NCBI GenBank assembly: GCA_030065235.1
Contig: JASJDC010000001.1
Location: forward strand, 186,001 to 250,000
Direction: 5' to 3'
DNA: 64,000 bases
Source: Alphaproteobacteria bacterium
GTDB lineage: Bacteria > Pseudomonadota > Alphaproteobacteria > UBA8366 > Aestuariispiraceae
Of this stretch, positions 37,843 to 47,456 are shown piece by piece. Positions within the stretch are counted from its first letter, which is position 1, and every line of letters begins with the position of its first letter. The translations under genes and the position numbers were made by a program. The notes beneath the pieces were generated by a model that worked only from the letters and a program-made list of their open reading frames with translations, did not search any database and had not been told where the DNA came from.

Positions 37843-39282
37843 ATGGATGTCGACACACTGGCGATGACACAGGACAGAAGGCCCGCTGTTGAAGGCGGTC
37901 TGTCTTGGCTGGGGATCATTCGGCTGGGTCTGGTCCAGGCGGCGCTTGGGGCCATCGTGGTGTTGACCACCTCGACCTTCAATCGGGTCATGGTGGTGGA
38001 ATTGGCGCTGCCGGCGATGCTGCCGGGCGCCTTGGTGGCGTTCCACTATGCGGTGCAGATGCTGCGCCCGCGTTGGGGCTACGGTTCCGATATCGGCGGC
38101 CGCTGCACGCCCTGGATCATCGGGGGTATGGCGGTGCTGGCGGTGGGCGGCGTCGCCGCGTCCCTTAGTGTCGCGCTCTTGGAAATTGATCATCTTCTCG
38201 GGATCATCGCCCTCGTCGGCTCCTTCGCCTTGATTGGCGTCGGCGTCGGCGCGGCCGGCACCACCAACCTTGTCCTGATGTCCAAGGAAGTGGCGCCGCA
38301 GCGCCGCGCGCCCGCAGCGACCATCGTCTGGCTGATGATGATCGCCGGGCTGGCGATCACGGCGGGCATGGCGGGCGGTCAGCTCGATCCGTTCAGCATG
38401 ACGCGTCTTGTCGTCGTCACCGCCGTCGTCGCGACGGGCGCCGTCATTTTGACCATCATCGCCGTGGCCGGGCTCGAGAAGGGCCGCATGGCGAATGAGC
38501 AAACACGGTCCGACGCCGCGGACGCAACGGAAAAACCCGCCTTCCGAAAAGCGCTCGCAGAGGTGTGGGCCGAGCCCAAGGCCCGCCGATTTGCGATCTT
38601 CGTCTTCGTCTCGATGCTGGCCTATAACGCGCAAGACCTGATCCTCGAACCCTATGCAGGCGCTGTCTTCGGCCTGACGCCGGGCGAATCCACCAAGCTT
38701 GCTGGCCTTCAGCATGGCGGGGTTTTCTTGGGTATGATCCTGATCGGCGTGCTGGGCGGCGCTTTTGGCGGCAAGCGCTTGGCGGGCATTCAACTCGGCT
38801 CGCTTCGGGATTGGGCGGTCTATGGCTGCATCGCCTCCGGTCTGGCCTTTTTCTTCCTCGCGTCCGGCGCCTATATCGGCCAAGCCTTTCCGCTGAAAGC
38901 GGCGGTCTTTGCGCTTGGCGTCGCTAATGGCGCTTTCGCCGTCGCCGCGATCGGCTCGATGATGGCGCTGGTCGGCGAGGGACGGGCGGGGCGCGAAGGC
39001 GTGCGCATGGGCGTCTGGGGCGCCGCGCAGGCGGTCGCGTTCGGCCTCGGCGGCTTCGCCGGAACCATGGCGGTCGACGCGACACGCGCATTGTTCGCCG
39101 ACGCCGGGATCGCCTATTCGACAGTATTTTTCCTGGAAGGACTGCTGTTCCTCCTGTCGGCAGTTCTGGCTGCGCGGGTGACGCGATCGGCTGCGACCTC
39201 CTTGAGCGGCGACGACCGTTCGGACGCGCGGGATCGAACGGACTATGGCGAGCGCGACCGGCCGCTCGCCCCTGCGGAATGA
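37843..39282 (+). CDS. PucC-family carrier between bchG and bchP
   Basis: Major-facilitator-type protein of the PucC/LhaA family, 479 residues with about twelve hydrophobic segments; GYGSDIGGRCTPWIIGG matches the family loop. Its place between bchG and bchP corresponds to Rhodobacter orf428 (sometimes bch2), whose exact role is not settled but is thought to concern bacteriochlorophyll delivery. ATG 37843 follows a purine-rich leader; ATG 37864 is an alternative. The C-terminal tail is charged and likely cytoplasmic. Confidence 0.9.
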   Translation: MDVDTLAMTQDRRPAVEGGLSWLGIIRLGLVQAALGAIVVLTTSTFNRVMVVELALPAMLPGALVAFHYAVQMLRPRWGYGSDIGGRCTPWIIGGMAVLAVGGVAASLSVALLEIDHLLGIIALVGSFALIGVGVGAAGTTNLVLMSKEVAPQRRAPAATIVWLMMIAGLAITAGMAGGQLDPFSMTRLVVVTAVVATGAVILTIIAVAGLEKGRMANEQTRSDAADATEKPAFRKALAEVWAEPKARRFAIFVFVSMLAYNAQDLILEPYAGAVFGLTPGESTKLAGLQHGGVFLGMILIGVLGGAFGGKRLAGIQLGSLRDWAVYGCIASGLAFFFLASGAYIGQAFPLKAAVFALGVANGAFAVAAIGSMMALVGEGRAGREGVRMGVWGAAQAVAFGLGGFAGTMAVDATRALFADAGIAYSTVFFLEGLLFLLSAVLAARVTRSAATSLSGDDRSDARDRTDYGERDRPLAPAE

Positions 39283-39312
39283 ACGCCGAGCGCATCGGAA
39301 AGGGTGGGGACG

Positions 39313-40530
39313 ATGAAAAGCTATGACGTGGTGGTGGTCGGCGGCGGTCCGTCAGGCGCGACGGCGGCTGAAGGTTTCGCCAAGAACGGCCTGTCGGTGC
39401 TGTTGCTCGACCGGCAGGACCGGATCAAACCCTGCGGCGGGGCCGTTCCCCCGCGTCTGATTCGCGATTTCCGCATTCCCGATTCTCAGATCGTCGCCCG
39501 CGCGCGCTCGGCCCGTATGATCGCGCCGTCGGATCGGTCGGTGGATATGCCGATCGACGGCGGCTATGTCGGCATGGTCGATCGCGAGCATTTCGACGAA
39601 TTCCTGCGCGAGCGCGCCCATCTGGCCGGCGCCGAACGCGCCACCGGCGCCTTCGAGCGGGTCGAGCGCGATACGGACGGAACGGCGATCATCGCCTTCA
39701 AGCCGGGCGCCGGGCGCGGCGGGGACGAGATCGAACGGGTTCGGGCGCGGCTGGTCATCGGGGCCGACGGCGCCCGCTCCCAGGTCGCCAAACAATGCGT
39801 GAAGGGGGCCGAGCGCAATCCGTGCGTCTTCGCCTATCACGAAATCATCGAATCGCCTGCTGAGACGGCGGGCGGCCAAGGCGGTCTGGATGGCGCCGCC
39901 GACTTCGACGGCGCGCGCTGCGATGTCTATTACCAAGGCAAATTGTCGCCGGATTTCTACGCCTGGGTATTCCCGCACGGGCCGCAGACCAGCGTCGGCG
40001 TCGGTTCGGCGAACAAGGGCTTTTCCTTGAAGGGCGCGGTCGCGGAACTGCGCCGCAACGCCCATCTTGACGGCGTCAAAACGATTCGCCGTGAAGGGGC
40101 CCCGATCCCGCTGAAACCGCTGAAACGCTGGGACAATGGCAAAGACGTGCTGCTGGCGGGCGACGCGGCGGGCGTCGTGGCCCCGGCCTCGGGCGAGGGG
40201 ATTTACTACGCCATGGTCGGCGGGCAGTTGGCGGCGGAGGCGGGCTTGGCCTTCTTCGCCACAGGCGACGCCAAGGCGCTGAAAGGCGCGCGCAAGGCTT
40301 TTATGAAGGCGCATGGCCGCGTTTTCTGGATTCTCGGGATCATGCAGAAATTCTGGTACACCAGCGACAAGAGGCGCGAGAAATTTGTCAGCATCTGCCA
40401 GGACCCGGACGTTCAGCGGCTGACCTGGGAAGCCTATATGAACAAAGAACTGGTCAAGCGGGAACCGGTCGCCCATGTCCGGATCTTCTTTAAAGACCTG
40501 GCTCATTTGTTTGGTTTTGCAAAAGCTTAG
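39313..40530 (+). CDS. bchP: Geranylgeranyl reductase
   Basis: FAD-dependent reductase of 405 residues that saturates the geranylgeranyl tail of bacteriochlorophyll to phytyl. N-terminal VVVGGGPSGATAAEGFAKNG nucleotide site, KPCGGAVPP loop, and VLLAGDAAGVVAPASGEGI. ATG 39313 is preferred over GTG 39304 because AGGGTGGGG sits just before it. Downstream of bchG and the PucC-family gene. Confidence 0.95.
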   Translation: MKSYDVVVVGGGPSGATAAEGFAKNGLSVLLLDRQDRIKPCGGAVPPRLIRDFRIPDSQIVARARSARMIAPSDRSVDMPIDGGYVGMVDREHFDEFLRERAHLAGAERATGAFERVERDTDGTAIIAFKPGAGRGGDEIERVRARLVIGADGARSQVAKQCVKGAERNPCVFAYHEIIESPAETAGGQGGLDGAADFDGARCDVYYQGKLSPDFYAWVFPHGPQTSVGVGSANKGFSLKGAVAELRRNAHLDGVKTIRREGAPIPLKPLKRWDNGKDVLLAGDAAGVVAPASGEGIYYAMVGGQLAAEAGLAFFATGDAKALKGARKAFMKAHGRVFWILGIMQKFWYTSDKRREKFVSICQDPDVQRLTWEAYMNKELVKREPVAHVRIFFKDLAHLFGFAKA

Positions 40531-40567
40531 CGTGCGCGCTTCACAGTTCTTCTAAATTGAAATCGTC

Positions 40568-41038
40568 ATGAAACCGTCCTACGCGGCCGTGATCGCCGCG
40601 CTCTGGGCGCTCGGCGTTCTGGGAACCGGCGGCGCGTTGACCAGGTTGGGGCCCTGGTACGATTCCCTGGTTCAGCCAGCCTGGAAACCGCCGGACTGGG
40701 CTTTCGGGCCCGCCTGGACCGCGATTTTTGTGATGTCCGGCCTTGGTTTCTACCTGCTGCTGCGCGCGCTTGACGCCCCGGCCCGACTTCGCTGGTCGAT
40801 CGGTCTGTTTCTCCTCAACGGCGCGCTGAACGCCGGATGGAGCTACCTCTTCTTCTACAGCCAGGACCCGCGCGCTGCGCTCTATGAGGTTGGTTTTCTC
40901 TGGCTTTCGATCGCCGCGCTGATTGTCTTTTCCCGAAAGGCAAGCGCGACTGCTGCGTTGCTTCATACGCCCTATCTGGTCTGGGTCGCGTACGCCGCGA
41001 CGCTCAACTGGGGTGTCGTTGATTTGAACGGGCTTTAG
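40568..41038 (+). CDS. tspO: TspO/MBR tryptophan-rich sensory protein
   Basis: Five-helix membrane protein of 156 residues with the family features WYDSLVQPAWKPPDWAFGPAW and LNGALNAGWSYLFF. In Rhodobacter sphaeroides TspO binds porphyrins and damps pigment gene expression in oxygen. It follows bchP after 37 bases and is convergent with the cytochrome c2 gene; a shared hairpin terminator lies between. Confidence 0.93.
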   Translation: MKPSYAAVIAALWALGVLGTGGALTRLGPWYDSLVQPAWKPPDWAFGPAWTAIFVMSGLGFYLLLRALDAPARLRWSIGLFLLNGALNAGWSYLFFYSQDPRAALYEVGFLWLSIAALIVFSRKASATAALLHTPYLVWVAYAATLNWGVVDLNGL

Positions 41039-41061
41039 GCGGTCGGGCGGCGGGCAGCAAA

Positions 41062-41083
41062 ACGGCGGCCCGAAGGCCGCCGT
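41062..41083 (-). terminator. Terminator between tspO and cytochrome c2 gene
   Basis: Perfect 9-bp stem ACGGCGGCC/GGCCGCCGT with a CGAA tetraloop. On the minus strand it is followed by TTTTG, so it is best read as the terminator of the cytochrome c2 gene; on the plus strand it can also stop tspO transcripts, though without a U run. Confidence 0.8.
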
Positions 41084-41111
41084 CGAAATCCGTCTGTATC
41101 AGCCGACCGCC

Positions 41112-41492
41112 TCAGCTGCCGCCGCTGAACTGCTTCAAGTAGGCGATCACATCCAACCGGTCCTGTTCCTTTCTCAATCCGGCGAAGGCCATTTTCGTGC
41201 CTTTCAGGTACTTGCGGGGATTTTCGAGATAGGCGTTCAGCGTCGGCTCGTCCCAGACCAGACCGGAATCCGCCATTGCCTTCGAGTATTTGAACCCTTC
41301 GACGACGGCGGCTTCGCGTCCGATGACGCCGACCAGATGCGGGCCGACCCGGTTCTTTTCCGAGTCCACCACATGACAGGCCTTGCATTTTGCAAATACC
41401 CGCTTGCCCTTATCGGGGTCGCCTTCTGCGTGCGCCGCTCCGCCAAGAGCCAGGAAAAGCGCGGCGGCCAGGAGACCAGTCGTTTTTCTCAT
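41112..41492 (-). CDS. cycA: Cytochrome c2-type soluble cytochrome c
   Basis: Product of 126 residues: a signal peptide (LLAAALFLALGGAAHA) and a class I cytochrome c with CKACH heme site and axial Met in KMAFAGLR. Cytochrome c2 carries electrons from the bc1 complex to the reaction centre, here via PufC, so its position beside the photosynthesis cluster makes sense. AGAGGA lies nine bases before ATG 41492. A respiratory role toward an oxidase is also possible. The symbol is assigned by type. Confidence 0.88.
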   Translation of the reverse strand: MRKTTGLLAAALFLALGGAAHAEGDPDKGKRVFAKCKACHVVDSEKNRVGPHLVGVIGREAAVVEGFKYSKAMADSGLVWDEPTLNAYLENPRKYLKGTKMAFAGLRKEQDRLDVIAYLKQFSGGS

Positions 41493-41805
41493 TACAGTTT
41501 CCTCTTACTAATTTCGCACCCGAGCGCTCTTGTCCAAGCCAAGTTCGACAAAAGCAACCGGTCAAATGATCACATAGGCCAAATCCGGCCAGAATTGGCG
41601 TCACATATTCGCGACCAATCAGCCAGATAGACCGAACTGTGACAGACACAACAGCGTGCTATAGATCATAGCCCCAGCGCGTCCGTCTATCCCGGATCGA
41701 ACCCAATCTCGCGAGAGGCATGGTGACATTTCCAAGGAAAACGGCGATTCCATAAAGGGAAGCGGGTCCCATTCGGTCCCGACTATGCGTCTTGGAGCCG
41801 TCGCC
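41493..41805. promoter_or_regulatory. Divergent intergenic region, cytochrome c2 / beta-oxidation gene
   Basis: About 310 bases without a supported gene, containing promoters for the minus-strand cytochrome gene and the plus-strand gene. A possible plus-strand -10 CTATAGAT is near 41660. I found no palindrome matching the PpsR consensus and no FNR-type TTGAT-N4-ATCAA box. Confidence 0.3.
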
Positions 41806-43926
41806 ATGTCCGATTTCGCCATCATGCGCCGTTGGGACGGAGATCCCCGCATCGCGATTCTGCTGATTGAGAACCCGCCGGTGAACGCCATGAGCATCGG
41901 CGTTGCGCGCGCGGCGATCGCGGAACTCGACGCCGCCAACGCCGATTCTTCGATCGCCGGCGTGGTGCTGGCGGCGGGCGGTTCGGGCGTCTTCGGCGGC
42001 GCTGACGTCAAACAGCAGGGCAAGGGCTGGCCGCCGGGCGAGCCGACCCTGTCCGACTTGATCGCGGCGATCGAAGGCAGCCCTAAGCCGGTCGCCGTGC
42101 TCTTGAGCAAGGCGGCGTTGGGCGGCGGGCTTGAAATCGGTCTTGGCGGCCGATTTCGACTCGCGACGGCGGGAACCAGGCTCGGCCAACCCGAAGTGAA
42201 ACTCGGCATTCCGCCCGGCGCCGGCGGTACGCAGCGCTTGCCGCGCTTGGTCGGCGTCAAACGCGCGCTCGAGATGATTCTCCAAGGCGAGCCGATTTTG
42301 GCGGAGGAGGGCGCCCGTATCGGCTTAATCGACACGGTGATCCCGTCCGACGAGCAAGACAGGTTAGGATTCGCCGCCCGTTTCCTGCGCGACCGGATTG
42401 ATGCGGGCGATCTGCCGCCGCCGGTCTCGGCGCGCCCGGTCGCCGGTGCGGATCCGGCGGAATTCGACGCGGTGCGGTCAATGGCGGCGAAGCGATCGCG
42501 CGGCCAGACCGCGCCGCTCGTCTGTATCGATTGCGTCGAGCAGGCCGGTCGCTCTGACTTCGCGGACGGTCTGCGCTACGAGCGCGCCCGGTTCGAGGAA
42601 TGCGTCGTCTCGGATCAGGCGGTCGCGCTGCGGCATGTCTTTTTCGCCGAACGGCAGGCGCGCAAGGTGGTTGGGTTGGACACAGACGCCAACGCTAGGC
42701 CGATCGCCCGAGTTGCGGTGCTGGGCGCAGGGACCATGGGAACCGGGATCGCTTTGTGTTTCGCGGCGGCCGACTTGCCGGTGACGCTGATCGAGCGGGA
42801 CGCGGCGGCGTTGGAAAGCGGCCTCAAGACGATCGCCGACACATTGGACGGACTGGTGGCGCGCGGCCGGCTCGACGCGGAAGCGCGGGCGGCGCAGGAG
42901 CGTTTAGTAGCCGGTTCGGTCGATTTGGAAGGTGCGGTCCCCTCGGCCGATCTGGTCGTCGAAGCGGTGTTCGAGGACAGGACCGTGAAGCAGGAAATCT
43001 TCGGCCGGTTGGCGCAGGTCGCCAAGCCAGACGCTATTCTCGCCACCAACACCTCCTATCTTGATGTCGATGCGATCGCCGCCGCCGCGCCGGGCCGCGA
43101 AACTGACGTGCTCGGCCTGCATTTCTTCAGTCCGGCGCATGTGATGAAGCTGCTGGAAGTCGTGCGGGCGTCGAAAACCTCGGACGCGACGCTGCTAACC
43201 GGGCTTGAGATCGGGCGGCGGCTGGGCAAGACCGCCGTTGTCGCAGGCGTCTGTGAGGGGTTTATCGGAAACCGGCTGTTCACCGTTTATAACCGCGAAG
43301 CCGAATTTCTGCTGCAAGAAGGCGCGTCGGTCGCGCAAGTCGACTCGGCGCTGAAGGATTTCGGCATGCCGATGGGCAGTTTCGCGGTGCGCGATTTGGC
43401 GGGGCTGGATATCAGTTGGGCCAAGCGCAAGGCGGCGGCGCATCGCCGCGACCCGGCCGAGCGCTATTCCAAGATCGGCGATATCCTCTGTGAGCAGGGC
43501 TGGTTCGGCCGCAAGACCGGCAAGGGCTTCTATCTCTATCCAGACGGCAAGCCGGAACCCAACCCGGATCTCTCGGCGATCATCGCGCAAACGGCCGAGG
43601 AGGCCGGGATTTCTCCGGGCCCGGTCGATGAGGGGCTGATCCTGGAACGCTGCCTCTACGCGTTGGTCCTCGAAGGCGCGCATATTTTAGAGGAGGGGAT
43701 CGCCCAGCGCGCCAGCGATATCGATCTGGTCTATATAAACGGCTATGGCTTTCCGCGCTGGCGCGGCGGCCCGATGCATTGGGCCGACCGAACCGGCTTG
43801 CCGACCATCCTAGAGACGATCCAAAAGTTCCATGCCGAGCATGATTTCTGGGCGCCGGCGCCGCTGCTCGAACGGCTGGTCGCCGAGGGCAAGAGCTTCG
43901 CCGACTGGGACCGGGAGCGCCTGTAG
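41806..43926 (+). CDS. Enoyl-CoA hydratase / 3-hydroxyacyl-CoA dehydrogenase
   Basis: Two-domain fatty-acid beta-oxidation enzyme of 706 residues (FadJ/FadB type). The N-terminal crotonase domain has [18 protein letters not shown] and [15 protein letters not shown] with [14 protein letters not shown]; the dehydrogenase begins [18 protein letters not shown] and contains [17 protein letters not shown] and GFIGNRLF. The start is ATG 41806 ([10 protein letters not shown]), with TTGGAG nine bases upstream, rather than 41785. Unrelated to photosynthesis; marks the edge of the pigment cluster. Confidence 0.9.
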   Translation: MSDFAIMRRWDGDPRIAILLIENPPVNAMSIGVARAAIAELDAANADSSIAGVVLAAGGSGVFGGADVKQQGKGWPPGEPTLSDLIAAIEGSPKPVAVLLSKAALGGGLEIGLGGRFRLATAGTRLGQPEVKLGIPPGAGGTQRLPRLVGVKRALEMILQGEPILAEEGARIGLIDTVIPSDEQDRLGFAARFLRDRIDAGDLPPPVSARPVAGADPAEFDAVRSMAAKRSRGQTAPLVCIDCVEQAGRSDFADGLRYERARFEECVVSDQAVALRHVFFAERQARKVVGLDTDANARPIARVAVLGAGTMGTGIALCFAAADLPVTLIERDAAALESGLKTIADTLDGLVARGRLDAEARAAQERLVAGSVDLEGAVPSADLVVEAVFEDRTVKQEIFGRLAQVAKPDAILATNTSYLDVDAIAAAAPGRETDVLGLHFFSPAHVMKLLEVVRASKTSDATLLTGLEIGRRLGKTAVVAGVCEGFIGNRLFTVYNREAEFLLQEGASVAQVDSALKDFGMPMGSFAVRDLAGLDISWAKRKAAAHRRDPAERYSKIGDILCEQGWFGRKTGKGFYLYPDGKPEPNPDLSAIIAQTAEEAGISPGPVDEGLILERCLYALVLEGAHILEEGIAQRASDIDLVYINGYGFPRWRGGPMHWADRTGLPTILETIQKFHAEHDFWAPAPLLERLVAEGKSFADWDRERL

Positions 43927-43938
43927 GGCGCGGGCCTG

Positions 43939-45213
43939 CTATTCGATCCCGACCACTTCCAAGGCCCAGGCCATTTCATCTTCGCTGAGCGGATAGTCTC
44001 CGCCTTTGGCTTGCGCCAAGGCGTGTTTTTCAATGCCCAACACCGAGACCATCAGGGCCTTGGCGAAATCCATTGGGAATCCGCACTTCCAGGCCAGCGC
44101 CACGGCCAACTTGGCGTCCTTGGTCGTCAGGACCTTGCGCGTGACGGAGCCGGCGACGCCGGTCAGCAGGGCCAGCGCATGGACCAGGAACTCCCGCTCG
44201 TTCGCTTCGGCCGCCTTGGTCATCAGCGCGCCTGTCAACTCCCCCTTATCATGCAGCGCGCGGGCGCGCGCTTCCTCGCGTTCTTGTTCCGCCTCGTCCG
44301 GTTCCGAGTCGAGTTGGTCTTCATCGTCCTCAAGTCGCGCCACGACCCCGGCCCGCAATTCAGCCGCCATCGCCTCGTCGACCAGGACATTATCCTCGAT
44401 CAACGTATCGAGCAGGGCTCGGCTGACGAAAGCGCCGATTTTCGAAATCAAGCCTCTGGTGAGATCGCGACGCCCCACGAGACTCGCGTGCCAGGCCGGT
44501 TGATTGGCCGCCGCATCGACCAGCGCGGCCAGCGTGGCGGGCGGCATCGACGCGGTCTGGTTGGCCAGAAAGGCGGCGACGCCCTCCTCATCCAGCGTTC
44601 CCGCCACCGCCTCGGAGACCGGGGCGCTGAGAGCCTGCCGTTTGCCGACCGCGGCAAGGGCGCCGCCCCGCAGGCCGCCGGCGATCAAATCCAGGATGAA
44701 GGCGTCGCTCAATAGCGGCGAGAATTCGAGGACCGGTGCACAGACGATCTCTTCCGCATCCTTGGCGAGGCGCTCGACGATGCGGGGCGGCACATTGCCA
44801 AGCTGTTTGACTTGATCGGCGACAATCGCCCGGACTTCGGGCATGGCGTCCCGCGACAGCGTATCGACGATCTCGAACACCATATCGCTCAGCTTCTGGT
44901 TATGCTCCGTGGACAAGTCCGGCAGGATCCGGCCGATCTTCCTTCCCAGATCGGCGCGCACGAATTGATCCGGATCCTTGGACAAAAGGACGTCAGCCTG
45001 AATCGGCGTGCCGTCGTTGTTCGCCACGGCACGACGCACGTCCGGCGAGGAATCGGTTGCGAAATAATATAGGAACTCCGGCTGCAGACTGTTGATCGCG
45101 GCCAGCTTGCGCCGGGCCGCCTCATCGCCTTTTTCGGCGATGGTCCGTGCTTCTTCGTAGTTCGGCGCCGGTTCGGACGCCGCCTTTTTCCTGCCGAAGA
45201 CCCAGTTCAGCAT
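43939..45213 (-). CDS. DUF2336-type HEAT-like repeat protein
   Basis: Soluble, largely helical protein of 424 residues resembling the alphaproteobacterial DUF2336 family. Helical pairs such as FYYFATDSSPDVRRAVANN, VRADLGRKIGRILPDL and PEVRAIVADQVKQL look like HEAT/armadillo repeats (about residues 40-300). A charged linker (LEDDEDQLDSEPDEAEQEREE) precedes a C-terminal helical domain. Convergent with the beta-oxidation gene and tandem behind the RTX gene. Likely a binding scaffold; partner unknown. Confidence 0.75.
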   Translation of the reverse strand: MLNWVFGRKKAASEPAPNYEEARTIAEKGDEAARRKLAAINSLQPEFLYYFATDSSPDVRRAVANNDGTPIQADVLLSKDPDQFVRADLGRKIGRILPDLSTEHNQKLSDMVFEIVDTLSRDAMPEVRAIVADQVKQLGNVPPRIVERLAKDAEEIVCAPVLEFSPLLSDAFILDLIAGGLRGGALAAVGKRQALSAPVSEAVAGTLDEEGVAAFLANQTASMPPATLAALVDAAANQPAWHASLVGRRDLTRGLISKIGAFVSRALLDTLIEDNVLVDEAMAAELRAGVVARLEDDEDQLDSEPDEAEQEREEARARALHDKGELTGALMTKAAEANEREFLVHALALLTGVAGSVTRKVLTTKDAKLAVALAWKCGFPMDFAKALMVSVLGIEKHALAQAKGGDYPLSEDEMAWALEVVGIE

Positions 45214-45252
45214 GCCGCCTCCCCCCCAATGCGCGCCGTCAACAGGCGGACC

Positions 45253-47199
45253 CTACCACTCAATGCGATCAACGCCGTCGAAGACCAACTGGCTGCCGTC
45301 ATCCATTTGGATCGTCCCAGCCGCATCCTGCGACAGTGCGATATAGCCTTCCGCTTCCTCTTCGATTGATCCCGACCGCAGCGTCAGCGACCAGGAACCG
45401 GCGTCCGGCGCGTCGCCGTCGGCGTTTTCCAGCCGGACCGTGTCCAGCCAGCCCGACCCGCCGGAGGCGCGGTCGTGGCCGCCGCCTTCGCCGAAGATGA
45501 AGACATCGTCACCGGCCCCGCCATAGAGCTTGTCGTCGCCAGCCCCGCCCGACAGCACATCATCGCCGCTCTCGCCGCGCAGCGTGTCGCGACCGCCGCC
45601 GCCGGAGATCACGTCGTCTCCTTGCGAGCCATAGACGGAGTCGTTGCCGCGCCCGGTATCGATCCCGTCGATATTGCGCAGTTCGGCGTTCCGGAAGTCG
45701 AGCGAGTCCGCCTTCGAGGTTCCAACGATGCGGCTGGCTTCGTCCCCGCCATCCACCACTTCGATGGAATTGTTGCCGGCGAAGCGGTTGAAGGTGATGT
45801 CGCCGCCATCATCGGCCACGACGGTGTCAGTTCCGGCGCCGCCTTTCAGCGTGTCATTCACATCGTGCGCTCGGTTCAGTACGAACGTATCGTCGCCCGA
45901 CCCGCCATCGAGCACATCCCGCCCTTTGCCGCCGGTCAGCACATCATCGCCCGACCCGCCATAGAGCTTGTCATCGCCAGAGCCGCCGTCGAGCAGGTCT
46001 GATCCGTCCTGGCCCCTAAGCGTGTCGTTGCGGCCGAGACCCTCGATATGATCGTGCCCGTCGGTTCCGGTCAGCGAATCTGCACGCGGCGTGCCGGTCA
46101 TAGAGCCTCGATCGATGACGTCGTCAACCGTGATTGAAAGAAGGTCGCCGGTTGAGGCTTCCGCCCCGCCATTGCGCTCTGTCGCCGTTGCGGTCACGTC
46201 GAGATCGATGGTCCCGAAAAAGTCCTGGGGCGGCGTTAAGGTCAGGTCTTCCAACTCGGCCGGGTTCAAGAGCCACACGCCATCGCCCTGATCGACGCCG
46301 GCCGAGAGCGCGGCGCCCTCCGGCACGTTCGCGATGGTCACGGACAGAGTTTCAGAACCGTCCGTGTCGGTCAGTTGGGTCTCGATATGAAGCGGGATCG
46401 CCGTATCTTCGTCGCCGCGCGCCGCTTGTATCGTGAGCGTCGGGGCTTCGGCGGTATTTTCCGGGCCGGGACTTGAAACCGTTTCGGGCGTCGCGGCCGG
46501 CGGCGGAGCGGGCGGGAGATTGGGCGTTCCGTCGCCATCGCTAGAGATTGACGTGTCGCCGGACGGCGCGCCGCTGGATTCGGAGTCGGCCGCAACCGAC
46601 GCGCCGTCGTCAAAGCGCGTCGCGGCGTCCGTCTCTTCGCCAAGGGAGTCGCGTCGCGTCGCGTCGCTGACAACGTCCGGCGGGGGCGCGATTTCAACCT
46701 GGAATTCGATCGGGCCGGCGCCGCCCTCCGGGATCCGAATATACAAGGTCTCGGCTTGTGCGGGATCCAGCCGTATATCCGACCCCGCTTCGCCTTTCGG
46801 ACGGCCATCTTGCCGGAATCCATGGAGAATCACTGTCGCGCCTTCCGGCGCGCCTTCGAGAATGTCGCCGAGATTTAGTTGGACGACGCCGCGCATCGCC
46901 CCATCCGTTTGCGCCGCCTGGGCTTGCGCCGCCGCGTCGACCGTGACCCGGAGGATCTGTATGGCGAGTTCTTCCTCGCCTTGAATGGTCGCCTCCGCCG
47001 CGCCTTCGCCTCGGTCGATGCGCCGGATATCCTGGCTGCCGGTATGCATATTGGCGTTGGTGACGTCCCAATCCTCGCTCACCAAGGCTTGGGGGGTGAG
47101 GGCCACCTCTTCATACGCCTGATCGTCAAGACTTGAGTCGCTTAGGTCAAAGAGCTCCACATGCCCTTGTTTTCCCAATATTTTCTCGCCGGGAATCAT
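45253..47199 (-). CDS. Secreted RTX calcium-binding protein
   Basis: Product of 648 residues without a Sec signal, as expected for type I secretion. Residues about 1-190 are a unique lead with a beta-rich domain; about 190-250 is a Ser/Pro/Asp linker; about 255-385 is a cadherin-like repeat (DEDTAIPLHIETQLTDTDGSE...DFFGTIDLDVTATA). From about 390 to 600 there are over a dozen RTX nonapeptides (GGSGDDKLYGGSGDDVL) in two blocks, split by a spacer, then a C-terminal beta region ending DGVDRIEW that should hold the secretion signal. ATG 47199 is preferred over TTG 47205. Divergent from its probable exporter genes. Confidence 0.88.
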   Translation of the reverse strand: MIPGEKILGKQGHVELFDLSDSSLDDQAYEEVALTPQALVSEDWDVTNANMHTGSQDIRRIDRGEGAAEATIQGEEELAIQILRVTVDAAAQAQAAQTDGAMRGVVQLNLGDILEGAPEGATVILHGFRQDGRPKGEAGSDIRLDPAQAETLYIRIPEGGAGPIEFQVEIAPPPDVVSDATRRDSLGEETDAATRFDDGASVAADSESSGAPSGDTSISSDGDGTPNLPPAPPPAATPETVSSPGPENTAEAPTLTIQAARGDEDTAIPLHIETQLTDTDGSETLSVTIANVPEGAALSAGVDQGDGVWLLNPAELEDLTLTPPQDFFGTIDLDVTATATERNGGAEASTGDLLSITVDDVIDRGSMTGTPRADSLTGTDGHDHIEGLGRNDTLRGQDGSDLLDGGSGDDKLYGGSGDDVLTGGKGRDVLDGGSGDDTFVLNRAHDVNDTLKGGAGTDTVVADDGGDITFNRFAGNNSIEVVDGGDEASRIVGTSKADSLDFRNAELRNIDGIDTGRGNDSVYGSQGDDVISGGGGRDTLRGESGDDVLSGGAGDDKLYGGAGDDVFIFGEGGGHDRASGGSGWLDTVRLENADGDAPDAGSWSLTLRSGSIEEEAEGYIALSQDAAGTIQMDDGSQLVFDGVDRIEW

Positions 47200-47456
47200 G
47201 CGCAACGCTTTCTCTTGGCAAATATTTGACGCTAGTTATATTGCATTTTACACAAATTTTTCTAGATGGCTGTGACGCCCATCACGCGCGGGATAGGCGT
47301 TTCAGGTCAAACAAGCGTATAAAGATCATAGTATTCTAATAACGCAAGCGGCTGAAGAAGCCGATGCGCGTCCACGCCCGACAGCGAGAGAATGGCGGGC
47401 GGCGTTTCGGCGCCCGGGAATGGGCGCTGCGTTCTGAGTGGGGACAGGGCGGCGTC
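47200..47456. promoter_or_regulatory. Divergent promoter region, RTX protein / type I exporter
   Basis: AT-rich stretch in an otherwise GC-rich window, especially 47220-47260 and 47310-47345. Candidate -10 boxes are TATAAC on the minus strand (near 47237) and TATAAAG or TATTCTAAT on the plus strand (47317-47340). A small stem CGGCT-N5-AGCCG is near 47349-47363. Both sides can be controlled from here. Confidence 0.4.

Noticed and set aside
36817-38883. A 688-codon open frame on the minus strand opposite bchG and the PucC-family gene
   Set aside because: Arg/His/Gln-rich low-complexity product with no known domain, fully opposite two clearly coding genes; an artefact of high GC third positions. 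The same applies to long opposite frames at 1832-3190, 15373-16983, 20303-21448, 39352-40506 and 47307-48716.
43911-43938. Terminator between the beta-oxidation gene and the DUF2336-type gene
   Set aside because: GCGCC-N5-GGCGC spans the stop codon, but the stem is only 5 bp and no T run follows on either strand.
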